Positions 1-7,922 of a DNA stretch of 18,410 nucleotides are shown one piece after another. The notes below the pieces were generated by a model. The model saw only the letters and a program-made list of their open reading frames with translations, was not told where the DNA came from and ran no database searches. The number at the start of each line of letters is the position of its first letter. Positions within the stretch are counted from its first letter, which is position 1. The stretch covers positions 1 to 18,410 of the forward strand of contig PJAB01000991.1 of NCBI GenBank assembly GCA_002887195.1. Reading direction: 5' to 3'. Origin of the DNA: Chrysochromulina parva. Its lineage: Eukaryota; Haptophyta; Prymnesiales; Chrysochromulinaceae. A program made the position numbers and the translations under genes.

Positions 1-1638
1 GTTCTTGGACTCGACCTTCTTCTTGAAGAGCTCGTCCTCCTTGGCGAATCTCTCCGCATCGGCCGTCATCTTCTCGACGTCCTCCTTGGACAGGCGGCTC
101 TTGTCGTTGGTGATGGTGATCTTGTTCTCCTTGCCAGTCGACTTCTCGAGCGCCGACACGTTGAGCATGCCGTTGGCATCGATGTCGAAAGTGACGTCGA
201 CCTGGGGCACGCCACGGGGCATGGGCGGGATGCCCGACAGATTGAACTCACCGAGCTTGTTGTTGTCCTTGGTGCGCGAGCGCTCGCCCTCGAAGACCTG
301 GATGGTCACCGCCGGCTGGTTGTCAGAGTACGTCGAGAAGGTCTGCGACTTCTTGGTGGGCACGGTGGTGTTGCGCGGGATGAGCACGGTCATCACCTCG
401 CCCGCGGTCTCGAGGCCGAGCGAGAGAGGCGTCACGTCAAGCAGCAGCAGGTCCTCGGTCTTGGCCGAGCCGGTGCCCGAGAGGATGGCGGCCTGCACGG
501 CGGCGCCGTACGCGACGGCCTCGTCGGGGTTGATCGACTTGGACGGCTCCTTGCCGTTGAAAAAGTCGGTGAGCAGCTGGATCACCTTAGGGATGCGGGT
601 GGAACCACCGACGAGCACGACGTCGTGCACCTGGTTCTTCGACATCTTCGAGTCGCGGAGCACCTTCTCGACGGGCTCCATGGTGCCGCGGAAGAGGTCC
701 ATGTTGAGCTCCTCGAAGCGCGCACGCGTGATCGACGAGAAGAAGTCGATGCCCTCGAAGAGCGAGTCGATCTCGATCGAGGTCTGCGTCGACGACGAGA
801 GGGTGCGCTTGGCGCGCTCGCAAGCGGTACGCAGGCGGCGCATGGCGCGCGCGTTGCCTGACATGTCCTTCTTGTGCTTGCGCTTGAACTCCTGCACGAA
901 GTGGTTGACGGTGCGGTTGTCGAAGTCCTCGCCACCCAGGTGGGTGTCGCCCGCGGTCGCCTTGACCTCGAAGATGCCCTCCTCAATGGTCAGCAGCGAC
1001 ACGTCGAAAGTGCCGCCGCCCAGATCGAAGATGAGTACGTTGCGCTCCGATGAAGACTGCTTGTCGAGGCCGTAGGCGATGGCGGCCGCGGTGGGCTCGT
1101 TGATGATGCGCAGGCAGTTGAGACCGGCGATCGAGGCCGCGTCCTTGGTCGATGCACGCTGCGAGTCGTTGAAGTAGGCCGGCACGGTCACGACAGCGTT
1201 GGGCACATCCTTGCCCAGGTATGACTCGGCCGTCTCCTTCATCTTGACGAGAACCATCGACGAGATCTCCTCGGGGGTGAACTGCTTGGTCTCACCCTTG
1301 AACTCGACCTCGATGACGGGGCGGTCGCCGTCCTTGGCCTTCACCTTGAACGGGAAGTGCTTCATGTCCGACTGCGTCGACGAGTCCGAAAACTTGCGTC
1401 CGATGAGGCGCTTGGCGTCGAAGATGGTGTTCTCCGGGTTCATGGCGGCCTGGTTCTTGGCGGCGTCGCCGATCATGCGCTCGGTGTCAGAGAAGGCCAC
1501 GAACGATGGAGTCGTGCGGTTGCCTTGGTCGTTGGCGATGATTTCAACGCGGTCGTTCTGCCAGATGCCGACGCATGAGTATGTTGTGCCGAGGTCGATG
1601 CCGACCGCGAGACCCTCAACTTTGCCTTCCTTGCCCAT
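1..1638 (-). CDS. HSP70: Cytosolic-type Hsp70 chaperone, C-terminus cut by window edge
   Basis: ATP-dependent chaperone that binds and releases unfolded polypeptides. The frame is open from the ATG at 1638-1636 to base 1, giving 546 residues. The actin-like ATPase domain shows IDLGTTYS (residues 14-21), [13 protein letters not shown] (about 204-216) and [11 protein letters not shown] (about 341-351). The interdomain linker [12 protein letters not shown] (397-408) follows, then the substrate-binding beta domain with the NNKLGEF motif near 460. Roughly the last 100 residues (alpha-helical lid and any EEVD tail) lie outside the window. The N-terminus starts [19 protein letters not shown] with no signal or transit peptide, which fits the cytosolic/nuclear class rather than BiP, mitochondrial or plastid DnaK. 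Third codon positions are almost all G or C, as expected for a highly expressed gene in this genome. No intron interrupts the visible part. A heat-shock-element-like site lies about 330 bp upstream. Confidence 0.97.
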   Translation of the reverse strand, partial: MGKEGKVEGLAVGIDLGTTYSCVGIWQNDRVEIIANDQGNRTTPSFVAFSDTERMIGDAAKNQAAMNPENTIFDAKRLIGRKFSDSSTQSDMKHFPFKVKAKDGDRPVIEVEFKGETKQFTPEEISSMVLVKMKETAESYLGKDVPNAVVTVPAYFNDSQRASTKDAASIAGLNCLRIINEPTAAAIAYGLDKQSSSERNVLIFDLGGGTFDVSLLTIEEGIFEVKATAGDTHLGGEDFDNRTVNHFVQEFKRKHKKDMSGNARAMRRLRTACERAKRTLSSSTQTSIEIDSLFEGIDFFSSITRARFEELNMDLFRGTMEPVEKVLRDSKMSKNQVHDVVLVGGSTRIPKVIQLLTDFFNGKEPSKSINPDEAVAYGAAVQAAILSGTGSAKTEDLLLLDVTPLSLGLETAGEVMTVLIPRNTTVPTKKSQTFSTYSDNQPAVTIQVFEGERSRTKDNNKLGEFNLSGIPPMPRGVPQVDVTFDIDANGMLNVSALEKSTGKENKITITNDKSRLSKEDVEKMTADAERFAKEDELFKKKVESKN

Positions 1639-1968
1639 GAGTGCTTGTCGTCGCGGTTGTGGTTGTTCTGCGCGCGTGAGAGACGAAGGAGGGGGAAGAG
1701 TCAGCGCGCCTGCGATCGGCTCGGGGGCGTATGCGCTGGGAGCCCATGAGCCTCCGAAACCAGAGGGCGAACGGCTCAAAGGAGCGTTGCGCATTGCGCG
1801 CACGATGGCTGTGAGTTTCGCGACGCGACGAGAATGCGACGAGAATGGGCAAGGGAGCGGGGGGGCGCTGCCGCTGGATTCGTACACTCGCACGTATCGT
1901 GCGCGCGTGCAAGGGCGGAGCAACGTTCGGCGGCACATGCGAACATCCCGCGCACCTGCGTCGCGTCT

Positions 1969-1982
1969 GGAATCTTCTGGAC
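1969..1982. promoter_or_regulatory. Candidate heat-shock element (HSF binding site)
   Basis: The bases read GGAATCTTCTGGAC: alternating GAA (1970-1972), TTC (1975-1977) and an imperfect third unit GAC (1980-1982), each separated by two bases. This is the spacing of the eukaryotic heat-shock element nGAAnnTTCnnGAAn. It lies about 332 bp upstream of the Hsp70 start codon, where such elements are expected. Two of three units are perfect. By chance such a site is not rare, so the location is the main support. Confidence 0.5.
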
Positions 1983-2326
1983 GCGCACTGCAATTTGTCT
2001 CGAGCGCCTAGTTTGGCGAAGTCGGAGGGAAAGCGACGCAGCGCTCGCCTTCATACTTACTTGTATCGCCGTTTCACGATGCGCGCTGATGGGGTACCAC
2101 TCGCACCGGGTTTAGAATCGACACCACAGCACACACCAGCATACCCAACTAGCGTACTCTAGGCCCCAATGCTACATCTTGTAGCTGCTCAGCACCTCGG
2201 CCCGCCGGGGCGGAAAAAAACGAGGTCCGTCAGAACGTCAGGATCGGGGTCAGGATAGGGGCGGTACATGTATGGGTACTAAAAGACAATGTACTGATTT
2301 GGTTTGGTGGTTCAAAGGTGGTTTCG

Positions 2327-2408
2327 GCGTCAGCCGCGTGGAAAAAGCGTCAGCCGCGTCACCGGGCGGTGCGTCAGCCGCATAACCGCATAACCGTTTT
2401 CATAACCG
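2327..2408. repeat. Cluster of short direct repeats upstream of the RUN-domain gene
   Basis: The 11-mer GCGTCAGCCGC occurs three times (2327-2337, 2347-2357, 2371-2381), spaced 20 and 24 bp apart. It is followed directly by three copies of CATAACCG (2381-2388, 2389-2396, 2401-2408). The cluster ends about 200 bp before the ATG of the RUN-domain gene. It could be an array of transcription-factor sites or simply slippage-derived sequence. Confidence 0.6.
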
Positions 2409-2604
2409 CGTAACTCTCGGGCGTCGGGCGACGGCGGTCGGGCTCAGTCACCTTCCAGGGTGTATCTCCTTGATGTGTCCACCCGCACCCCATGCTCATT
2501 CACAGCCAATGGTTATAAGCTCGACACCCAAGACACCGGATCCGCGTACATATGGAGTCAACTGCTCATTGCCCGCTCATTCACAGGTGCGTTCCCCCTG
2601 AAAG

Positions 2605-4647
2605 ATGCTCCAGTCGTCGTCCGCGAAGGCGGCGTCGCTGGCGCCGATCGCGGCCCGCCGATCGGCGCTATTAAGCCGACTCGGCGCATTGACCAATACG
2701 CTTATGGTGCGTGGGGTCGAACTCGGGGCGACAGACGCGCTGCGCTGCGACGAGCCAGCCGTGCGCGATGTGTGCGTTGTGGTCGAAGCGGCTCTCCTGT
2801 TGCATCTGCTGCCGCCGCTCTTCACGCTCGGCCCTCCGACCGTCAACCTCGTCTTGTGGCACGTGCAGCAGGCAGCACGGCAGCGACACGCGGCGGTGCC
2901 GGACGGCAACATCCCGCTGCTAACGGCGGCTGAGGCTGTCGCCCTCGCCCGCGGGCTGTGCGAGAAACACCTCTCGATCGCCGCACCGCATGCGCCATCA
3001 GACGTGCGCGACGCGTACGCTGCTCGCATGTGGATCTGCCTGGGGCTACAGCGGCGCGTACTGCACGAGTGGGTTGGTGCCATTGGCGAATTCCTCGGAA
3101 AGGCATACGCAGAGGGTGCGCTCATGACGACCGCGGACGAACTCGGCATGGTGGTCGATCTCCTCACACCGCTCTCTCACTTGCCGTTTGCGATCCCGGA
3201 CGGCGCGCCTGGCCGAGGGATGCATCTCGCTGCCTTTCTCGGCTTTGCTGCCAGGCGACCCACACACCCCATCCCAAGTGCCGTCACGGAGGCGACACGT
3301 CATCCCGTGGGCGCACTCACAGCTGTTGCGTCCACCAGTCGTACGGAGAGATCACAAGCAGCGGCAAGCTTGTTCAGCTTCGACTTCTTTCTCAACCCGC
3401 CCTCGCTCGCTTCGACGATGCTGCATCGCGTGCCGCAGGGTCCGCAGGGTCACGTCGTGTCGAGCGCCGTGGGTGTGAGCGGCCACGACCGTTTCGGAAG
3501 CGAGGCTGACTACGGCGAGGTCGACGGCAGCGATGATGGCGATGTCGGCGACGCTTACGCTGACAGCGTAGGTGAGGCTGCGGCAAACGGCGACGAGGAA
3601 AGCGAGGGCGAGGGCGCGGTCGAGGGCGGCTACGCTTCGGCTCACGACGACGCGCCCGGCGACGACGACGATGCATACGTGCCTTATGAGCCGTTTGAGC
3701 CATGTGAGGAGCCAGCGGCAGCACTGGTGGCGATGGCCGAGGCGGCCACCGCCTACACGGTCGCTGGTCTGTCACCACATCGAGCGGCAGAAGCAGTGGC
3801 AGAAGCAGCGGCAGATGCGGCAGATGCGGCAACTGCTGGAGACGTGTGCTACCGCAGAAGCAGCAGCAAGGTGGTGATGGTGGAGACGGGTGCTGCCGCC
3901 GCATTCGCTGCGCCCGCGGCGCCCGCGACGACGCCCGTGGAGTCTGAGGTGATCGCCATCGTCCCCAAGCGGTCCCACCGCGGCCATCGCCGGCCAGCGG
4001 CGGCTGCGCCCATCTTGGCGCCCATCTTGGCGCCCCAGGAGGATCCACACGCGCTCCTGGTGCAGAAGTTAGGGGAGGCCGCGGCAGCCGAGAGGGCGGC
4101 GGCCGCGTCGGCGGCAGCGCCGTGGGAGATGGAGCCACTCGGCGGGCTTGGCCTTGGTGGCTTACTGCCTATGGGCTCACTGGCGGACGGTGCGTTGGTC
4201 GCAGACGGCGAGGCCGTGAGCGTCGAGTACTTGGTAGGGGGGCGGCCGCTCATGGCTCTGAAGGACGAGGAGGCGGCGGAGACGGCGCCCTCGATCAGCG
4301 CAGAGGAGGCGGCGGAGACGGCGCCCTCGATCAGCGCAGAGGAGGCGGTGGTCACGGCGCCCTCGATCAAAGCGCCCGAGGAGCAGCGCGAGGTTCCATC
4401 CGAGCCGTTGGCGGAACCCGCGCTGGTGCCTGCAATACCGCTCATCGCGGCCGAGACGCAGAGGGCTCAAGACTCTGTTAGCCGTGAGTACTCGGAGGAT
4501 AGTTGGGAAGCCCTCAAAGAGGCGGCCGCCGCCGTCGCCTGCTCCATCGCCGTGCGTGCGCAACACCCGACGGAGGCGCTGCTCGAGAGTCCGCTTCCAG
4601 CCGACTTGGGCGGCTCGGTCGAGGAGGAGTTTGTAGTTGCCGATTGA
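2605..4647 (+). CDS. RUN-domain protein with long acidic, Ala-rich C-terminal region
   Basis: 680 residues. An in-frame TGA directly before the ATG (2599-2601) fixes the start unless an upstream exon exists. Residues about 15-200 resemble a RUN domain, a helical module that binds small GTPases of the Rab/Rap type or motor proteins in membrane traffic. The first block has VVVEAALLLHLL (58-69). The last block is closest to the family: an aromatic helix RMWICLGLQRRVLHEW (141-156), then FLGKAYAEGALM (163-174) and VVDLLTPLSHLPFAIP (183-198). From about residue 220 the protein is low-complexity: Asp/Glu/Gly-rich near 300-370, then long Ala-rich stretches, a short APILAPILAP repeat near 470-480 and a 12-residue tandem repeat near 555-590. 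Such a tail is probably disordered. The RUN assignment is by pattern, not alignment; the tail has no function I can assign. Confidence 0.72.
   Translation: MLQSSSAKAASLAPIAARRSALLSRLGALTNTLMVRGVELGATDALRCDEPAVRDVCVVVEAALLLHLLPPLFTLGPPTVNLVLWHVQQAARQRHAAVPDGNIPLLTAAEAVALARGLCEKHLSIAAPHAPSDVRDAYAARMWICLGLQRRVLHEWVGAIGEFLGKAYAEGALMTTADELGMVVDLLTPLSHLPFAIPDGAPGRGMHLAAFLGFAARRPTHPIPSAVTEATRHPVGALTAVASTSRTERSQAAASLFSFDFFLNPPSLASTMLHRVPQGPQGHVVSSAVGVSGHDRFGSEADYGEVDGSDDGDVGDAYADSVGEAAANGDEESEGEGAVEGGYASAHDDAPGDDDDAYVPYEPFEPCEEPAAALVAMAEAATAYTVAGLSPHRAAEAVAEAAADAADAATAGDVCYRRSSSKVVMVETGAAAAFAAPAAPATTPVESEVIAIVPKRSHRGHRRPAAAAPILAPILAPQEDPHALLVQKLGEAAAAERAAAASAAAPWEMEPLGGLGLGGLLPMGSLADGALVADGEAVSVEYLVGGRPLMALKDEEAAETAPSISAEEAAETAPSISAEEAVVTAPSIKAPEEQREVPSEPLAEPALVPAIPLIAAETQRAQDSVSREYSEDSWEALKEAAAAVACSIAVRAQHPTEALLESPLPADLGGSVEEEFVVAD
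4267..4374 (+). repeat. 36-bp tandem repeat, three copies, in the RUN-protein tail
   Basis: Three in-frame 36-bp units (4267-4302, 4303-4338, 4339-4374) encode EEAAETAPSISA, the same again, then EEAVVTAPSIKA. The first two are identical in DNA; the third has diverged. Because the unit is a multiple of three and the first two copies are identical, this is probably a recent, length-variable coding minisatellite. Confidence 0.9.
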
Positions 4648-4919
4648 CGTGGCTCGCTCCTCGAACCACGATTCTAAGGTCTCGCTGAGGTACCGTAGCG
4701 CTAACCGCTATCATCACGGCAAGCAAACTCCACTGAGTCGATGCAATAGTACAACAGTCAACGCAACCGCGCCTTGCTTGTGTTGCTTGCTTGCGCTTCA
4801 TCATCTTCATCGACTTGTATAACGTTGTAACGACTTTCTAATTGCAAAAACAAAATTCCACATCTCTCGAACGAGACGTGGATGAATCTCCAGTCGGGAG
4901 AACCCGAGCGACGCCTCCG

Positions 4920-5342
4920 ATGAAGATGACGCAGTTAAGCATCGCTCTCCTGGCTCTGGTGGCGTGTGCAAATGCGTTCAATGTCATGCCGGTTGCGCGC
5001 CCCGTGTGCAGCAGCCGTGTGCAGCAGCCTGCCATGGTCCTCGGCTCCATCAAGAAGCTGTTCCAGAAGAAGGAGGACCCTGCAGTGACCGCCGCTCGGG
5101 CTTCGCTCTCCAGCATGCAGTCGCTCTCGAGCCTCTCGTCCATGAAGCTTGAGCTGGAGGAGGACGGTAAGGCCGGGCGTGTCGCCGGCCCGTGGAAAGA
5201 GTACGTCAAGAATGACGGCCGCAAATGGTATTACAACACGGAGACCTCGAAGATGACGTGGACGAAGCCGCAGGAGTTTATTACACTTGACAAGGTCACG
5301 GAGGCGGCGGCGGCTGCCAATGCCGCTCGATCCGGTAAATAA
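4920..5342 (+). CDS. Small WW-domain protein with predicted plastid-targeting presequence
   Basis: 140 residues from the first ATG of the frame. The N-terminus is a signal peptide: a hydrophobic core QLSIALLALVACANA (residues 5-19), then a predicted cut before Phe20. The next stretch is Arg/Ser-rich and Pro-containing. A signal peptide cut as A-x-A|F followed by a basic transit-like region is the established bipartite signal for secondary red plastids. Residues 91-118 form a WW domain, with W92, R101, YYN (104-106), W114 and P117; it looks most like the WW domains of PRP40/TCERG1 proteins, which bind proline-rich ligands. Between the two lie basic residues (IKKLFQKK, 44-51) and a Ser-rich helix. 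An Ala-rich tail ends the protein. A plastid lumen or stroma partner cannot be named. The alternative is a secreted or endomembrane WW protein. It lies 272 bp after the RUN gene on the same strand. Confidence 0.8.
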   Translation: MKMTQLSIALLALVACANAFNVMPVARPVCSSRVQQPAMVLGSIKKLFQKKEDPAVTAARASLSSMQSLSSLSSMKLELEEDGKAGRVAGPWKEYVKNDGRKWYYNTETSKMTWTKPQEFITLDKVTEAAAAANAARSGK

Positions 5343-5731
5343 GCGAGTCCAGAGGATGCATGTCAGTAGTCGGCGCATAAAAGAGTTATGCAGTATTGGG
5401 TGAAGCGACAGTGACTTTTACACGTCGTACAACACGGAGGGGTCGACCACGCGCACTTTGACTTCTCCGTCTACCCCGGCGTCAAATGCTCAGATGGCCT
5501 TCGCGTTCGTAGGCTACGCGGCCCGTGCGACGCCGACGGCGGCCGACCGCGCCCGGGCCGGCGCGCGCGCCGCGCGCGCGCCCGCGTCGTGGCCCGTGCG
5601 GGCCCCTGTCGCGGGCGTCATGTTGCGAAACGCAATGCGCCCGCCACCGCCCAACCCGCCGTGGTGGCCATGCCGCCACCGACCATGCCCGCCAACGGCG
5701 ACGGCGACAGGCTGGGCGATCGAAAAGCCAA

Positions 5732-5747
5732 AAGGGCTCGAGCCCTT
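5732..5747. repeat. 16-bp perfect palindrome
   Basis: AAGGGCTCGAGCCCTT equals its own reverse complement. A partial second copy (GGGCTCGAGCG) follows directly at 5748-5758. Its role is unknown. Confidence 0.8.
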
Positions 5748-5970
5748 GGGCTCGAGCGCACGAGGGCATGGGAAGGAGATGCCGACGAGCACTTGCTTGC
5801 GGCCTTGCGCAGCGGCGTTCGTCCGTCCCAGTCCGTCCGCTCGTCGCAGCACACGCTTCAATTTCGTCCCGTACGCACACGTCAGAGAGCAGCCCACGGG
5901 ATGTGCACAGGCCTTGATAGCTTGATGGCGCTTGCTGCGCTCAAGAATGCGCTTGACCTCACGGGAACAC

Positions 5971-6078
5971 TCTCGCCACCGCCATCGCCGCCGCCACCCT
6001 CGCATCCCCTGCCTTCACCGCCACCCTCGCCACCGCCACCGCTATCGCCACCCGCTCCACCGCCACCGTCACAGCCGC
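5971..6078 (+). repeat. CCACCG-type low-complexity repeat
   Basis: An irregular array of CCACCG, CCATCG and CCACCC units. On the + strand one frame would read as a Ser/Pro-rich repeat, on the - strand as Val/Ala/Met-rich. I treat it as a degenerate microsatellite, because no coding gene can be supported around it. Confidence 0.8.
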
Positions 6079-6083
6079 CTTCG

Positions 6084-6103
6084 CTTGACTTGACTTGACT
6101 TGA
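6084..6103 (+). repeat. CTTGA pentanucleotide repeat, four units
   Basis: Four exact CTTGA units, followed by CTTGT. A short run of the complementary motif (GTCAA twice, then GTC) recurs at 18008-18020. The repeat forms the pyrimidine-rich lead-in to the possible 3' splice site ending at 6114. Confidence 0.9.
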
Positions 6104-6129
6104 CTTGTCTTCCAGAGGAGAGGGGTCCG

Positions 6130-7185
6130 ATGCCGGACGAAAATGGCAATGTCCGCTGGGGTATCATGGGCACAGGAGCTATTGCCGCCGACATGGTTCG
6201 AGTGCTGAAGACGCTGCCCGGTACCACAGTGGCAGCTGTCGGCTCGCGCACTGCTGAACGGGCTCATGCCTTTGCCACGTCTGTCGAACTTGATACCGAG
6301 ATCACGACACTGCACGCCTCGTACGACGCACTTGTCGAGGACAGTACGGTCGACGTGGTGTACGTCGCGACGCCCTCGTTGCGCCACGTTGCCGACACGC
6401 TCACCTGCCTTAAGGCAGGCCGTGCTGTCGTGTGTGAAAAGTCGATGGCTCCCTCAGCGGCAGATGTCAAGATTGTGCTCGAGACGGCCTCAGCTCAGAA
6501 CCTTTTCTTCCTGCACGCAGTGTGGTCGCGCTTCTTCCCAGCTATGGTCAAGCTTCGGGAGACTATTCGCTCAGGCGTCATTGGGCAGGTGAAGTCGGCA
6601 CATGCGTCGTTCTGCCAGGAAGATGGCGCTGGCACGTGCTCCGCGACGCTCGAGACGGGCATCTACTGCGCGCAGTTCTTGCTCTGGGTGTTTGAGGACG
6701 CTGCGCCCATGGTGAGCGGTGTGGTGAGCAGTCTGCACGAGTCGAGTGGCCACGACCAGCACGTCGCCGCGCTGCTCTCCTTTCCATGCGGCGGCATCGG
6801 CACCCTTGAGTGCTCGCTTCGGCACACCTCGCCGCGCATGGCAACTATTTGCGGAACCAGGGGTGTGATTACCATGCCTTTTCCGTTTTGGTGTCCGACG
6901 TCTTTCACCGTGCAGCCCATGGCCGGCGCGGGGAGCCAGCACTTTGGCGAGGCGCGCGTCCACAGTGAACCGTTGCCCAAGGCGGGCCCTGGGCCGTTCA
7001 ACTTTGTCAACTCGCAGGGCCTCGCGTACGAGGCGAGCGAAGTCAATCGCTGCCTGCGCGAAGGGTTGCTCGAGGCGCCGGCCTTCAACGCCCAGGCGTG
7101 CCAGCGAGTTATGCAGGTGATCGATGACATTCGTTCTCGGTTCACGTGCCCTAGCCCTGCTGCTGCTGGTCCAGCTGGGCCGTAG
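6130..7185 (+). CDS. DHDH: Dihydrodiol-dehydrogenase-like NAD(P)-dependent oxidoreductase (Gfo/Idh/MocA family)
   Basis: 351 residues from the ATG at 6130. In animals this family oxidises trans-dihydrodiols and sugars such as xylose with NADP; here the substrate is unknown. The N-terminal Rossmann fold shows WGIMGTGAIA (residues 10-19), with the G-x-G-x-x-A nucleotide loop. VVYVATPSLRH (76-86) follows, then the family lysine in VCEKSMAP (101-108). VWSRFFPAM (131-139) and LETGIYCAQFLLWVF (174-188) match the DHDH sub-family, as do the segment FWCPTSFTV (253-261) and the C-terminal helix EVNRCLREGLLEAP (304-317). Length fits the family. Two substitutions are notable: the usual EKP reads EKS, and the usual Asp before G-x-Y-C reads Glu175. 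The frame is open slightly upstream but has no earlier ATG. No targeting peptide is obvious. It converges with PEX4, 263 bp away. Confidence 0.9.
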   Translation: MPDENGNVRWGIMGTGAIAADMVRVLKTLPGTTVAAVGSRTAERAHAFATSVELDTEITTLHASYDALVEDSTVDVVYVATPSLRHVADTLTCLKAGRAVVCEKSMAPSAADVKIVLETASAQNLFFLHAVWSRFFPAMVKLRETIRSGVIGQVKSAHASFCQEDGAGTCSATLETGIYCAQFLLWVFEDAAPMVSGVVSSLHESSGHDQHVAALLSFPCGGIGTLECSLRHTSPRMATICGTRGVITMPFPFWCPTSFTVQPMAGAGSQHFGEARVHSEPLPKAGPGPFNFVNSQGLAYEASEVNRCLREGLLEAPAFNAQACQRVMQVIDDIRSRFTCPSPAAAGPAGP

Positions 7186-7406
7186 AACGAGGTCAAAGGG
7201 GCTTATCGATAGCGGATAGGGCCAAATACGAAACACTGTGACCGCGCGCGCCGCGATCATACGACTTGGGGTGGCGACCGTGCTGCTCGAGAAAACATGC
7301 TAGCTAGCAAAGGGGCACAGAACGTTGCAGCCTGCGCCCAGGTCAACAGTGACACTCTCTGACATCCATAATTGAGAACGAGAAATATCCAAATAAGTGC
7401 GAGGTG

Positions 7407-7450
7407 GCCTCTCTCAGCTCCACTCCGCGGCCGCGCTGCCTCTCTCAGCT
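7407..7450. repeat. 13-bp direct repeat at the 3' end of PEX4
   Basis: GCCTCTCTCAGCT occurs at 7407-7419 and again at 7438-7450, 31 bp apart. The second copy overlaps the PEX4 stop codon (TAG on the minus strand, 7451-7449). The 7186-7448 interval is otherwise the shared 3' region of two convergent genes, with no gene seen in it. Confidence 0.8.
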
Positions 7451-7922
7451 AGCTGCCATTCCCTCCTGCGTGCATCGCCGTGTACATGCGCGCCATCGAA
7501 CGATATCCACGCATATCCCCGCTACGGATGAGATTGCCGCAATCGCAGTTGAGCGGCGAATCAGCCTCGGGATGTGAGAGTAGCGCGGCGACCGCACGGC
7601 AAACAGACTGCAGCGTCCACGCCGGCGTCCACGCCTCCGGCTTCAGGATGTCGAGGCAGATCTCGCCGGTCTTGTAAAGTACGTTTGGGTGGAACACTGG
7701 CGTGGTGAAGGTCACCTTGGGAGGCGCCAGTGGGTAAGTGGGCAGGCAGACAATCTTGAGCTCAAAGCGACCACCCTCATATGGGCTGCCCGCCGGGCCT
7801 TGGAGTTTCGCCGTCCATTGGTAGATGTCGGCCTCGTCGGTAAGCTTGAGCTCAATCTCCGGGTCCGGCTTGGCCGTGGAGAGCTCCTTGTACTCTTTCA
7901 GCAAGCGTGGACAGCCCGGCAT
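7449..7922 (-). CDS. PEX4: Peroxin-4, peroxisomal ubiquitin-conjugating enzyme E2
   Basis: 157 residues, a complete E2 core. PEX4 carries ubiquitin on its active-site cysteine and mono-ubiquitinates the import receptor PEX5 at the peroxisomal membrane, so that the receptor is pulled back to the cytosol. Visible elements are helix 1 RLLKEYKEL (6-14), YQWTAKLQGPAGSPYEGG (34-51), the HPN motif (78-80), active Cys89 in TGEICLDIL (85-93), and WTPAWTLQSVCRAV (98-111). The C-terminal block PLNCDCGNLIRSGD (123-136) followed by RGYRSMARMYT is what separates the plant-type PEX4/UBC21 group from other E2s. The start follows from family length and a suitable ATG context; no intron is needed. The membrane anchor PEX22 is not in the window. 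The gene is convergent with the DHDH-like gene. The call is firm as E2 and strong as PEX4. Confidence 0.93.
   Translation of the reverse strand: MPGCPRLLKEYKELSTAKPDPEIELKLTDEADIYQWTAKLQGPAGSPYEGGRFELKIVCLPTYPLAPPKVTFTTPVFHPNVLYKTGEICLDILKPEAWTPAWTLQSVCRAVAALLSHPEADSPLNCDCGNLIRSGDMRGYRSMARMYTAMHAGGNGS

Larger units (their letters stand above)
1639..2604. promoter_or_regulatory. Divergent intergenic region between Hsp70 and the RUN-domain gene
   Basis: This 966-bp stretch separates two genes transcribed away from each other, so it should hold both promoters and both 5' UTRs. It contains a heat-shock-element-like site near 1970 and a cluster of short direct repeats at 2327-2408. Open frames run through it on both strands but have no recognisable motifs. 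I found no convincing RNA gene or further protein gene here. Confidence 0.6.
5343..6129. other. GC-rich spacer with simple repeats; possible 5' intron end of the next gene
   Basis: I see no supportable gene in these 787 bp. The stretch 5520-5610 is extremely CpG-rich. A 16-bp perfect palindrome lies at 5732-5747, a CCACCG-type repeat at about 5971-6078 and a CTTGA repeat at 6084-6103. The final bases, a pyrimidine-rich run ending TCTTCCAG at 6114, resemble a 3' splice site 15 bp before the ATG of the next gene. A 5' UTR intron is therefore possible. An open frame on the + strand (5589-6098) ending in a Pro/Ser repeat has no recognisable domain, and its composition follows the repeat. Confidence 0.5.

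Noticed and set aside
5..1075. 356-codon open frame antisense to Hsp70
   Set aside because: Long antisense frames are a known by-product of strongly biased GC-ending codons in Hsp70 genes; the opposite strand encodes an unmistakable Hsp70 and this frame has no domain.
4655..4680. tRNA-like B-box (GGTTCGAG on the minus strand)
   Set aside because: The sequence does not continue to the GGTTCGANNCC consensus and no cloverleaf can be drawn around it.
5589..6098. Plus-strand frame ending in a Ser/Pro repeat, resembling an algal wall-type protein
   Set aside because: No signal peptide, no domain, and the Pro run comes directly from a CCACCG microsatellite.
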